Shown here: piece after piece, positions 1 to 11,021 of the stretch | Layout of the letters: each line of letters starts with the position of its first letter | Numbering within the stretch: the stretch's first letter is position 1 | Assembly: GCA_943737045.1 (NCBI GenBank) | Contig: CALSFV010000017.1 | Span: forward strand, 1,302,001 to 1,366,000 | Direction of reading: 5' to 3' | Source of the DNA: Parapristionchus giblindavisi | Taxonomy: Eukaryota; Nematoda; Chromadorea; Rhabditida; Diplogasteridae | DNA: 64,000 nt | Notes under the pieces: model-generated | Databases searched by the model: none | The model's input: only the letters and a program-made list of their open reading frames with translations | Told to the model about the DNA's origin: nothing | Program-made: the position numbers and the translations under genes

Positions 1-782
1 TCTTAGCAAGATGTCAACTTTACACGATTAAACATGGCCACTTGCGTCTTGCAAATGTAATGCGGTGTTACATACATTACACCATAACGATCACGTATTG
101 TTCAAGCAAAAGACTGTCTACCGTAAACCATAGTATTGGGTGGGTGTACCACCTCTACAGTAACCTCTGGATTTGGTGATCAAAAATTCATCCCGTTGTA
201 AGAAAGATAGTTAGATAATGTTAAAAAATCAAAAATGTCAAAAGAAGGAAAAGCACTAAAGTCAACGAACCAGTCAACCGTGTTGCCGGATGATGGAGAC
301 CGTTGATTCGCACTCGCCGCGTTCTTCCTCTCCCGTTCCCTTTAATAAATACATTATTAACGAAAATCAATATAATTAGTTGCATTAATACCAATTTAAA
401 TGAGGAATTGTATTTTTATAATTATTAATGTCGGTAAATATAGATATTCAATCGGAAAAGAAAACCTACGTTAGGGACGAAAGCTGGCGTCGAGAGGCTG
501 CAATCATTGCTCCTCTAACTCTGTCCTTGGTCTTCTCATCCGTAAAACGCGAATCCAAGCCACATCCGACCCATACGATCTCTGAAGCACAGGCTTCATA
601 AACAACTCAAAAATGAGATATGCTTTTTAAGTGATGGTCACGTATTATAATGGTGCAAAATTGCTGATATGGTGAAGTCATAGCAAATGAAAAAAATCAG
701 ACCAGTTATATTCGTGAACCAGAGGTCATCAATACAATGGTAGTTCTTCCGCTGAGTTCGGTGTGCCGAAAATTTCACTACT
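1..782. other. No gene recognised
   Basis: AT-rich sequence. No open frame bounded by convincing splice signals was found on either strand. It lies downstream of the minus-strand acidic-protein gene and may hold its 3' UTR. Confidence 0.4.
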
Positions 783-1473
783 TCATTCTTGGTTACCTAC
801 AAGTAGAAGAGTATAACAAATTGTTTCTCTCACTTCAATTAGAAAAATAAGAGAAAAGCATAAAAATCGACTACGATATTTCGAAAACCGACACACTATC
901 AAAAACAATTGCGGGCCCGCCCCGGGGTACGGACAATGTGTGATGCATACCTGTCGTTTCGTAGTCCTTCTCTCCGTTGTCATCTTCATCATCATCATCT
1001 TCATCATCATCATCTTCACCATCATCATCTTCACTTGTTCTCTTGTCTTGATCTTCGTCAACGTCGTCGCCCATCTCGCCGTTTCCATCATCATCATCTT
1101 CACTTGTTCCCTTCTCCTCACCTTCGTCGTCTTCAATTTCGCCGAATCCATCATAATCTTCATTAGAATAAACATCTTCATCATGGACGCTGTCTAAGAA
1201 CTCTGAACAAGAGTTAATCCTGTTCATCGAGAAATAATTCAGCAAAAAAAACATAAAATAGGAAAATATCAGTTAATTGCTTACGTTCTATCTGCTGTAG
1301 TTCAGCTATAGGTGGGGCAGTGCAGGGAATGGCCCGATCGGGTCCATCTAGAAAGATTTATTAACAAATCAATCAAAAAACAAAATCGGCTTGAGAAAAA
1401 TTTGAACGGAAAATATACCTGTCTTTCTTTCGGAAATGAGTACGACTGGTGCTCGGCGTCGTCGTCGGGCCAT
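783..1473 (-). CDS. Hypothetical acidic (Asp/Glu-rich) small protein
   Basis: Four-exon minus-strand model: 1419-1473, 1285-1347, 951-1202, 783-796, giving 127 aa in one frame through every junction. Donors read GTAT/GTAA and the acceptor of exon 3 is TTCAG. The start ATG (1473-1471) opens with a basic patch (MARRRRR). From about residue 44 the protein becomes strongly acidic, with two short tandem blocks of EDDD-type repeats separated by GTSEDDD-like units, and it ends shortly after. No domain is recognised. A basic head and acidic tail suggest a disordered, perhaps nuclear or chaperone-like protein, but that is inference. The last 14-bp coding exon is the weakest part; a different 3' exon is possible. 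Confidence 0.45.
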
Positions 1474-1810
1474 CTACAGGAGCCTTAATAAGCAATTGTA
1501 CTTAGTTAAACAAGAATTACTTTTAAACCCTTCGAAAATTTAAAAAAATTATTTTTGAAAGACAGCGAACGCAACGCGTTCTGCAATAGCCGCAGCGCGC
1601 AGCTCGCTGTGTCACATGTATGATTTCAAACTTTTTAGTAACTTTTTGTCGACTTTTTGTGAAAAGGCAGGAAAAAGATAGCAAAAAGTTATGATGTCTA
1701 GCAAGTGCTAGCAGTTTTGTAGCTTTTAGCTGTAAAATACATTTTTTCGGCCTGTTTTCCAACATTTAGCTTTTTCTTAGCTGTAAAATGCATGCGCGGT
1801 TGTACCTGAG

Positions 1811-2308
1811 AATGGGAGAGTAATTGAAGAGGCAAACGATTTCGAAATTGCCCCTGCTGAACGAATAAGGCACATAATAAAATGTTTATTGATTGAATTA
1901 TTGATCCAGAGTTGATCTACCGCCTGAGCTTCGTGAAACGAATGAATGGGATCAGATTGAACATCAAGAAAGAATGAGAAGAGATGATCAAAGGTAGATT
2001 AAGTTATTGATTATACTATATTTGTTTATTTATAATAATAGCTTGTGTCAGAATATTAGGACAATTTGATGACAGCATACATGGGCGCCGACATGGGGGT
2101 GCCCCCTGTAAAATTAGGGCTTTTCGAAAATTTGTGGAATGCCCCATTTTAAAAATAACGTTTAGGTGAAATTTTTGAAAAAAAAAGTGAAAGCCCCCTG
2201 TAGAATTAACCATTTTTCGTTCTGATGCCCCCTGTAGAACCGAGCTCCAGGTACCCCGCCCATGTATGGATGACAGAACGAATTCATTCGATGCAATGCA
2301 ACAACTAG
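1811..2308 (+). other. Candidate plus-strand coding exons, gene unresolved
   Basis: Three short pieces stay open when joined: 1811-1883, 1912-1993 and 2277-2308. They encode a charged segment containing ENGRVIEEANDFEIAP, then LPPELRETNEWDQIEHQ, then TNSFDAMQQL. Splice signals are weak for the first intron (28 bp) and acceptable for the others. No start codon was found upstream in frame, and no exon after 2308 could be joined in phase to the gene at 4195. This may be a relic of a gene broken by the MITE at 2076-2268 and the palindrome at 2311-3746, or chance. Confidence 0.22.
2076..2268. mobile_element. hAT-like MITE with perfect 8-bp target duplication
   Basis: A 193-bp element with 12-bp terminal inverted repeats (CATACATGGGCG at 2076 and its complement ending at 2268). 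It is flanked on both sides by the identical octamer GATGACAG (2068-2075 and 2269-2276), the 8-bp duplication typical of hAT elements. The interior repeats GCCCCCTGTAGAA-like units. No coding capacity. It sits at the left edge of a candidate exon. Confidence 0.8.
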
Positions 2309-2310
2309 GT

Positions 2311-3746
2311 AGAAAACACTATCTGAGAGAATTCAACAACTGGGATATTTTTGGTATCGACGAAAAATAGATTTTTTTTGTTTTATGTATGATAATTACA
2401 GGCTCCATGAGTGTAGTTCACTGGTACTTGGAAATTCCTTCCAATTGAAAATTCGCTTCAGGGGGTGACCACAACGATTTGGCGCCTTTTCCTAAAAGAT
2501 TTATTTCGAATCCAATAGATTCGGGAGTGGGTGCAGTCTACTCCTTGGCTAATTCTAAGAAACTATTGTCAAGGTGAGTTTTTTGATCACCGGTCAACGA
2601 AGGTTGGAAATGGAAATTTTCGAAAAAATTTTTACATTAAATTAATTCTCACTATTTTCCCATAGCCCAGGTAATTTTTTTATTTGCTCAATATCTTCTA
2701 CATATTATATTACACCTTCAGTTTAAAATTCATAATTTAAAAAAAATACATATTTTGTGAACGAATCCGTTTTGTAACGACAATCTGAATTGTGGTGTGC
2801 TCCTACAGTAATCCCTAATCAGTTAATTTGGTTTTTTTCGCTAGTTTTAAGCATATTTTCAGCGCTTTTCTTTATAATGTTAGAAATATATGGTTATTCT
2901 GCACCATCGGATTGCAGCTGCACGGTATATGTGGTGATTACATTACTGATCGTTCTTGTACTGTAAATTTTATTCACTTTCGTATCCGAGCCAGCTTGCG
3001 AGTTAGTTACCCATTCATGCCGTTCCGTACTCTTTCTTATCGGTTATATGGACTGATCAGAGAATAAGAGAGAGCACGTAAATTACAGTACAAGAACAGT
3101 ACAAGTACGATCAGTAATGTAATCACCACATATACCGTGCAGCTGCAATCCGATGGTGCAGAATAACCATATATTTCTAACATTATAAAGAAAAGCGCTG
3201 AAAATATTTTTAAAACTAGCGAAAAAACCAAATTAACTGACTAGGGATTACTGTAGGAGCACACCACAATTCAGATTGTCGTTACAAAACGGATTCGTTC
3301 ACAAAATATGTATTTTTTAAAAATTATGAATTTTAAACTGAATTTGTAATATAATATGTAGAAGATATTGAGCAAATAAAAAATTTACCTGGGCTATGGG
3401 AAAATAGTGAGAATTAATTTAATGTAAAATTTTTTTCGAAAATTTCCATTTCCAACCTTCGTTGACCGGTGATCAAAAAACTCACCTTGACAATAGTTTC
3501 TTAGAATTACCCAAGGAGTCGACTGCACCCACTCCCGAATCGATTGGAGTCGAAATAAACCTTTTAGGAAAAGGCGCCAAATCGTTGTGTGGTCACCCCC
3601 TGAAGCGAATTTTCAATTGGAAGGAATTTCCAAGTACCAGTGAACTACAATCATGGAGCCTGTAATTATCATACATAAAACAAAAAAATCTATTTTTCGT
3701 CGATACCGCACCTATGTCGATTTTCTCAGATAGCGTGTTGTAGAAA
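2311..3746. repeat. 1.4-kb palindrome (foldback element)
   Basis: Two arms of roughly 650 bp (about 2311-2965 and 3090-3746) are near-perfect reverse complements around a spacer of about 120 bp. For example, the stretch beginning GGCTCCATGA at 2401 is mirrored by the one ending TCATGGAGCC at 3660. The match continues outward past CGACGAAAAATAG to an ACACTATCTGAGA-like end at both sides. ORFs inside the arms are mirror images of each other and look non-coding. No transposase is visible, so it is probably a non-autonomous foldback element; the target duplication is unclear. Confidence 0.8.
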
Positions 3747-4194
3747 TGTTAAAATAAAGTATTTCAAGCAATGGCGATACCAATAGTTATTGCATTTGTA
3801 ATAATAATTGTTATTAATAGTACAGCGTATCGATTGTTTGTTAACGACTGATTGTATTATTGATCACTGATTAATAAAAATGTTTAAGTGATATTGGATT
3901 CGGTCGACCATCTCATCCTCTCACTGGAGATTCCAATGATCGGTTCGTATTTATATTATTTTATTAATATTATATTGTAGAGTGCAAATGTCACACTGAA
4001 TGGTCATTGGTTCGAATTGTCTTCTTGTTCTCGTATGTGTTACCCTTGAATTTTAGTATATCAGGAAAATGTGAAGAGTATTGGAAGATTTGATGTGACG
4101 TGTAAAGAATTTATGCAAAGTATAATATGTAAAAATAATACAGTATGTAAAATATCTATTGTCTCGTTCGGTCCTCTGTTTATTGAAATCGGAA

Positions 4195-6829
4195 ATGTAT
4201 GAACACTTCTTCAGTCACACGCCAAATGGTGATCGAAGAACAAACAATTCCACATACCGTATTCAACAGTGTCATCCTCCTCGGAGAATCGAATATCGAG
4301 ACAATGAATATCGATCGAATAGAATGAACGAACAGCTTTATCACGGTAGGCATATTTTCCCATTGTGAAAAAATCAATAATTAAATTACAGAATCCAACT
4401 ATCGATCGTCACCTGATGTCCACGAAAGTAGGTACAGTACTCGAAATGGTCGCGGCCCTATGTCAAGGTGAGGATTACGGTAGTTGCGGGTGAAATCAAT
4501 CGATAATTGTAGGACGGAACGAGATGAGGAGATCGAGAGACTGGAGAGACGATTGGAAGAACTACGATTGGAGAGAGATCGAAGCTTGGTTAGTCATTTA
4601 TTGATTATTGATTGGATAATAAATTATTGATTGGATGATAAGGATGACGATAATGCTACTAAAATAGCTGGAGACTGACTTTCTATATGCCAGCTGGCAG
4701 AGTGGCTCCCAGTGGCAAATCCATGTACAAACCGTTTGCCGTCAAACGTGCCATTCAAGCGTAGTGGGAGGATTTTTGGCAATCGCCTCCGCCTACGATG
4801 GTGACGTTACGTTTGTTGGCAAACGGATAGTCCAATCGTTCATGGATACCTATACAAATGCATTCTAGTTTCACTTAGTCAACATTAGCGAGTGAAATTT
4901 TTTCCACGTGTTGTGAATTGGGCAAACGTTTTTCGTAATCACAAATGTAATTCGGGAATTTCAGTCACGAGAGCGTAACCACCATGATGATAACCAAGAA
5001 GAGGATTGGTTCGATCGAGTGAACGAGGCTGTGTCCTACTATGATGGAGGTAATATAAATGAATATATGATAATGTACAAGTAAGAGATTGACGTAGCAT
5101 CCGAAACACCATAGGGCACATTATTAGCTAACTTATTTATTTTAAAATTTACATTTAGAGCGCATGCATACTTATTCTTGTACATATATTAATATTATTA
5201 ATTTAAATGCACATTAAATACATGTGAACTATGTAGTTTGATGTACAAGATCATCCATCCCCTGGAGTCCCTCATAATGTCGTGGTTTGGAGACTATAAA
5301 ATCATATTATTAAAAAAATGTATGATAATCTGTAGTGAGAAGGTCGATGAATTGATAATGATAATACTAATAAATTTTCTGACCCCTGAGGATATTTTAG
5401 AGGTCAGAGAAATGTATTATTATTGATAAGGAAAATCGTAGTGCATGACTGTGATGATCTGTCATTCTCCGGTTTCATGTATCTATGAAAGGTCCATTCT
5501 TTACGAAAGTCTCCGATTCGCCGGCGTTTAACGATTCAATATTGTAATGACAATTGTGAATGTGATGCTATATTTTTTCTATTACTCCCTCCCTTCTCTC
5601 CCTAAAGATGATCAGTGTAAATCAATCAATAATCTCTACCAATCGATATTCAGGTGCTCCTCTCGCCCGACAGGCCGAGCGGACTCAGCAGCGTCGCAAC
5701 GAGGCATACAGTAGTCGCAATGGCGGTCGTGATATCATTGTCGCTTCGAGACTCGATCGATACAGGTACGGTAGTCTATTCTTTATTGATTTATTTAGGA
5801 AATCGGATCTGAGTTATCGATTGATCCGTAATCTATTACAGTACCCACTCGGGCAGCAACAGTCCCAGCACGATGTCGCGTCAGGAAGAGCGCAGTGATA
5901 ATCGTCCTAGTTATGGTGGGTGTTATGGTGGTTTGGTATACGGTATTGTGACAATCGATCGATAAATGTTTTTTTAATCAATAAAATGTGTTGAGGTTCG
6001 TCAAACAACGATAGCGGTCTGGCTGATGGTGGGAATTCGAGTGGAGCTGATACAAGCAAAGGAGGAAAGAATAAGAAGAGACGGAACAAGAAATCGCGAG
6101 GAGGTAGAGGTCAATATTGATTATCGATTGATTGGAGTGATAATAGACACATTCACGAGATTCGTACACAAAAATAGTTGGCAATAGACGTATATTAGTA
6201 CTTGAAAATGGCTTTCGTTGGTTTAGTTTGATGTGTAACGGATTACTTGTTAAGTTTTGCTTTAGTTTGCTAGATTCGATTACTTTGGTTTACTTTGGTA
6301 TACTGTACTCGCTTTTCTAAATATATCAGATTACTGTATAAAAAGTATTTATCAATTTTTGGTTCTATCACATTCTTATGAGTTGAAGCGTTCAAGAGTA
6401 CAGTATACCGCAATCTAGATCAGGCACCTAGGATAAGATATACAAATAAAGATAAAAATCGATATATTGATTAAGTATTGATTACAGTAATCGCCTCTAC
6501 ACCAAGTAGCGGGATCGAGTCTTCAGCGACGGCAGATATCACGTTGGATTCAGATGATGTGACGTCAAGGATAGATCTGTCCAACTTCTCCACTCCTCGC
6601 CAATCACCCGCCAAACAATCGCCCATTCCCGAGGAGCCGGCCAGAGGCCGCAACGTCCGCCACTCTGTGGCCACTGGCCACAGTAGTTCGCCCATTCGAC
6701 CGCCTACTGTCGCGCAACGATTGATCAGCTGTACACCAGCACAGGAGAACGGCAACTCGAATGAGGTAGATAATGTCAAAGAACTTTTTGTATATTTATA
6801 TAGTTTTGTACTTATTTGCTTGCAAGTGA
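4195..6829 (+). CDS. Hypothetical coiled-coil and disordered protein
   Basis: Nine-exon model: 4195-4345, 4392-4467, 4513-4588, 4965-5049, 5654-5765, 5842-5915, 5996-6103, 6488-6765 and a stop at 6827-6829. Every phase matches, giving about 320 aa. The start is the ATG at 4195. Features in order: polar N-terminus rich in Arg, Asn and Tyr; a short highly charged coiled coil in exon 3 (ERDEEIERLERRLEELRLE); a DWFDRV segment; long Ser/Gly/Asn-rich disorder; a basic cluster KGGKNKKRRNKKSRG in exon 7; then a Ser/Pro-rich tail with SPAKQSPIPEEPARGRN. It is not recognised as any family. The basic cluster and low complexity would suit an RNA-associated protein, but that is inference. The 3' end is uncertain: without the last splice the frame stops at 6903. 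Confidence 0.6.
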
Positions 6830-6903
6830 TGTTAAAGGGAGAAAAACCATTGTCAAATACAGTGAATTGCCTCGACAAGGGCATGTGCAGATTCTCACCA
6901 TGA

Positions 6904-8160
6904 AGCGCTCTCCTGTATTTGGAATTTTAATCAATCAATGTAGGGAAGTGACTGAAAATATGCAAAATCCGAAGAAATGTGAGAGAAGATATTTCATTAT
7001 TTTTGCATACCGTCGTATGCAAAAGTTATTAAATTTGACGATTACTGTAATGTCGTAGTGAGAGTGACCACGAGTTAAACGCGTATATTGACAAAGGTTA
7101 CTCTCTGTTTAATGCAATCAGGGACGATAATTTCATCTTTGAAGTTTAAAAAGCTCCCATTTGCATATCGACTAGATTAGATGACCACTTTGTGTTTTGT
7201 GTTCTGCTCATTTGCATTGTACTCTGAGCCTATTTCATCATCTTGATCTGTGGCCGTATGCATGAACCGTTTTCCGGAAAAATGTAACATCATTAGCGTA
7301 GACAGAGAATTTTTGAAAAAAAAAACGCCTCCACCTACACTAATAACGTCACATTTTCACAGAAAACGGTTTTCCTGTTATTCATACATACGGCCACTTG
7401 AAGAGAGACTATGCAAAGGGGCGGAGCTTGGAGAGATCTTGCTTATCCGAACATGTTTCATCTTGTTTCTGTTCTTATTTTGTGAATGATTCGCGCATGA
7501 TTGACGTGTTTACAACTCGTATTCTAGGTTGTATTGGAAAATTTCCAGAAGGGAAGGGCACATTTTTACAATCGATCGTTGATCTACCTATTAGCTTGTC
7601 AATGCTGTTCAATGTAAATTCGAGTTGCTCTTATTGCCCGGAACGATCATTGATCTTTGATACATGTATAGTTGATTGAACTCTTTGGGCTAGTTTACTG
7701 GATTGAAATTGTTCAATAGGAGGTGAATTTTGTTTTATCAGTGAAGAAGGACTGGGAAAGGAAGGAAATGAGTTATGGGTTGGGAAGGGCATCCTCTCCA
7801 AGAATTTCATAACAACCGTACGAGGTGTGACGAGATAGCGAGAGAGTGTGAGATTGTGAGAGAGTGGTTAGAGAAAGAGATGGAGACAAGGAATGCCAGT
7901 CTTTCTTTAGCCACTTATTGTTAGTCTCATTCCTTCACTCCTCCCAATTCTTGCTATATTTAATCTTGTCGTTTTTGATTATCGTTTATGTTTCTAATAA
8001 TATGCAATGGGGGGTAGCGGCTGAAACGCATTTTGAAGCACATTAATACTTAACTTATAACATTGTTTAACTTTACATTTAATGTATATACAAACTTATA
8101 TACATCTATTATTGTTATTAAGTTTAATGCAAATATCGTTCCTATTTGTTTGAGACGGTC
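6904..8160. other. Intergenic region upstream of Argonaute 1
   Basis: No gene recognised. It contains one small hairpin MITE (7250-7397) and a stretch of GAGAGTGN repeats near 7835-7870 that could be promoter-associated. The ATG of Argonaute 1 follows at 8161. Confidence 0.45.
7250..7397. mobile_element. Small hairpin MITE (about 148 bp)
   Basis: The left end GTGGCCGTATGCATGAA and the right end are imperfect inverted repeats; the CGTTTTCC motif just inside is also mirrored. No ORF and no exact target duplication found. Confidence 0.6.
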
Positions 8161-10990
8161 ATGACAAAGGATCGACATCGAGGCTTCGGTGTTCGTGGTG
8201 CCCCTAGAGATGCGGCGAGTCCCAGGCGAAACGGAGGCGGCTATGAATCGGCCAATGGCGGTAATGGAAGTGTTGAGCCGGCCAGTGGCCCCAGCAGAGG
8301 AAGTGACTCGAATGGAGGAAGCAGAGGAGATCCTCGAGGGATGAATGAAGGTGCATCGGGTTCACGAAATGGTGACGCTCAAGGTATGGTGCACAAATTC
8401 TGTCTGGGATAAGCATAAGATTCATTTCTAGTGATCCAGGGGCTAATCAGAGACTAGATGTGAATAAATTGGTTGATTGATTTGAATGACTATAATTTGA
8501 TTTCAGTGACCAACGCCATGCGGAATCTCATTCTCAACGCGGTTGGTCATTTCATTTAATAATATTCATTTGTTCTCTATTTGGTTAACTTAGAAGAGGA
8601 ACGAGAATGTTAATTGTAAATGTATATTGAAGTAAGGCTACTGTAATAGTAACAAAATTGTGATGGAGTGATGAAATTGGTTGACGGTTGATGAAATTGA
8701 TGCTCTGGTATTTCAAAACTTAAAATCTAATTAAAATATGTCACTGAATGTCTTCTTCTAGTGAAAATGACAAGTACACTTCAAGTTTTGAAATACCAGA
8801 GTGAGAGGCGTAGAGGGAGATTACCAGTCAAACCCATGGATACGTCAAAAGATCAATCAATATTCCTCTCAGGCGCCAGCTCCAACTCCATTCACTAATC
8901 CCACGAGCAACGATCAGGATGGCTACAAGGCGGCTCCGAAGCCGGCTTCAGCTCTTCGACAAGGGAAGAAGGTATGCAGTAGTAGTTCAGTGACCCCGGC
9001 GTCCTGAATCTCGGTTACTATAGATCAATCAATCAATATCTATACTTTCAGGAGATCGATCTGGTCACGAACGTCTTCGAGTTTGAATATGATGATAGGT
9101 GAGTTATTGATTGATTGATTATTGTGTACTTACCTTAACCTGTGGTTACCGTAATAATTGTTTGATTCTCGATTATGGCATACAGTACATGGCTGCAGCC
9201 ACATGTTGGAGGTAATTGGAGGAAGCTGCCACATAAAATTCTTTTTTACAACATTTTTTTTGCATTTTGAACGCCTTTTCTCTCTTTCTTTGATCTTGGA
9301 TCTTTGGATCTTTTAGCGCTTATTTTTGCCCCCCCCCCCCCCCTGTCTGTAATAGTGTGCTGTACTGTGCCATACCTGGACTTATAATTTAAAGACACAA
9401 AAATGATTTCCGTAATTCGAATCGCTATTTGACGATAGGTTAGAAGCAAATTTCAGTTTTATGTTTTCTCGGCCTTAGCACTAGTTGGTTTCTAGTTTCT
9501 AATGCATCATGAATATATGGATTTTTGTGACCTCGTCAGTACTTGGAGTTCATGTCAAAAAAAGTTCTTTGAACGATAGGATACTTTATTATTGTTTAAC
9601 GTTATTATTATTATTTAGTAATAATAATATTAGTTGTAGTTGATACTACTATCAACATTTTTTTTAACATAGACAAACAGATCTATTGAGATGAATTAGA
9701 AGGGAAGAACGAAATCGATGACTGTAGGGATTATGAATAATAGGGTGTAAAATGAACTATAACCATGTGACCAAACAAAGTACATAATAAATGACTAATA
9801 TTGTTGATATCAAAGATCAAAGATCACATTTCAGATTGGTGTATCGATACGACGTCTCGGTCTCATTGGAGATCGTTCAAGATTCGGAGGATGGCCCGCC
9901 CACTTCTCGGCTTATTCCAATCAATAAGGGACCTAGAGATGAGTTAGTGACCTCCTTGTTAGATGGACTTACGACAACGTGACTGTCGTTTCAGTGCCTC
10001 TCAGCACGAAAGACACGAGTTCATTCGCGAAGCGTTGAAGAAGGGACTGGAGATGTACAGGTATATCAGTCGGTGTGATAAAGATTACGGTAGTCGCTCA
10101 ATCAATATGATGAAGATTACGGTAGTAATTCGGCCAATCTATATCAATCAGACAATCGTTGTAGGATCCTGAGTGAATCGGGCGCGATCGCTCACGATGG
10201 CTCAGCTATGGCGTATGCGAATGAGTCCATGGACGCGGCCCTGAAGCCACATCAGAACAAGCTTACGGTATTATTGATTATTGATTATCGGTTATCAATT
10301 ATTGATTTTGTTGATTGACCTAGTCTTTTCTACAACAGTTATCAAGTGAGAAATTGTTATGTATTTGGACACAACACGTAGTAGTACTGTAGAGACTTTA
10401 TTGAGAGAGAGAAACAGTACCACCGGTACAAAGGGATGAACTAGATAAGAATGAAGGAATGACCAATATAGACAGCACGTCAACTAGGGTGACGTGTCAT
10501 TGACATAGAATAGGGAAATGGGTCATACGCAAATGTATAAGTTATAGTGCAGTCTGATTATGCTAATAGACTTTAGAGCAGGCATGGCAGAAATCAATAA
10601 AGCACACCTACAGTATCCCAATAATTCTCCCCTCATTTCCGTAATCAATCATTGTAGGTGAGCATCAATCAACTTGATCTTGAAGTGCGTAAGTACATTC
10701 GGAATGAGAACGCCCGCAATGTCGTTATCGAGGTATCGATTGATTTGTATTGATCTATCTAAACTCCGCCCCCTTTCCAGGTCTGTATGACCAATTCGTT
10801 CAACATCAAGGACTTATCTGGACAATTGAAGTAAGTCGGAGAGATCAAAGATCAAAGTATAAAGATCAAAGATCGCTTTTGCAGTGTGGATCGCTCGGAC
10901 ATGGACCAATCGTGCAAGCAGTTCTTTGAAGTAATCACGTCTGCCGATGCTGTCAATAAGTTCGTTGTATTTATTTATTCTATAATATGT

Positions 10991-11021
<31 letters not shown>

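Noticed and set aside
6471..6884. 137-aa minus-strand frame
   Set aside because: Antisense to exon 8 of the coiled-coil gene, which is in phase with seven upstream exons.
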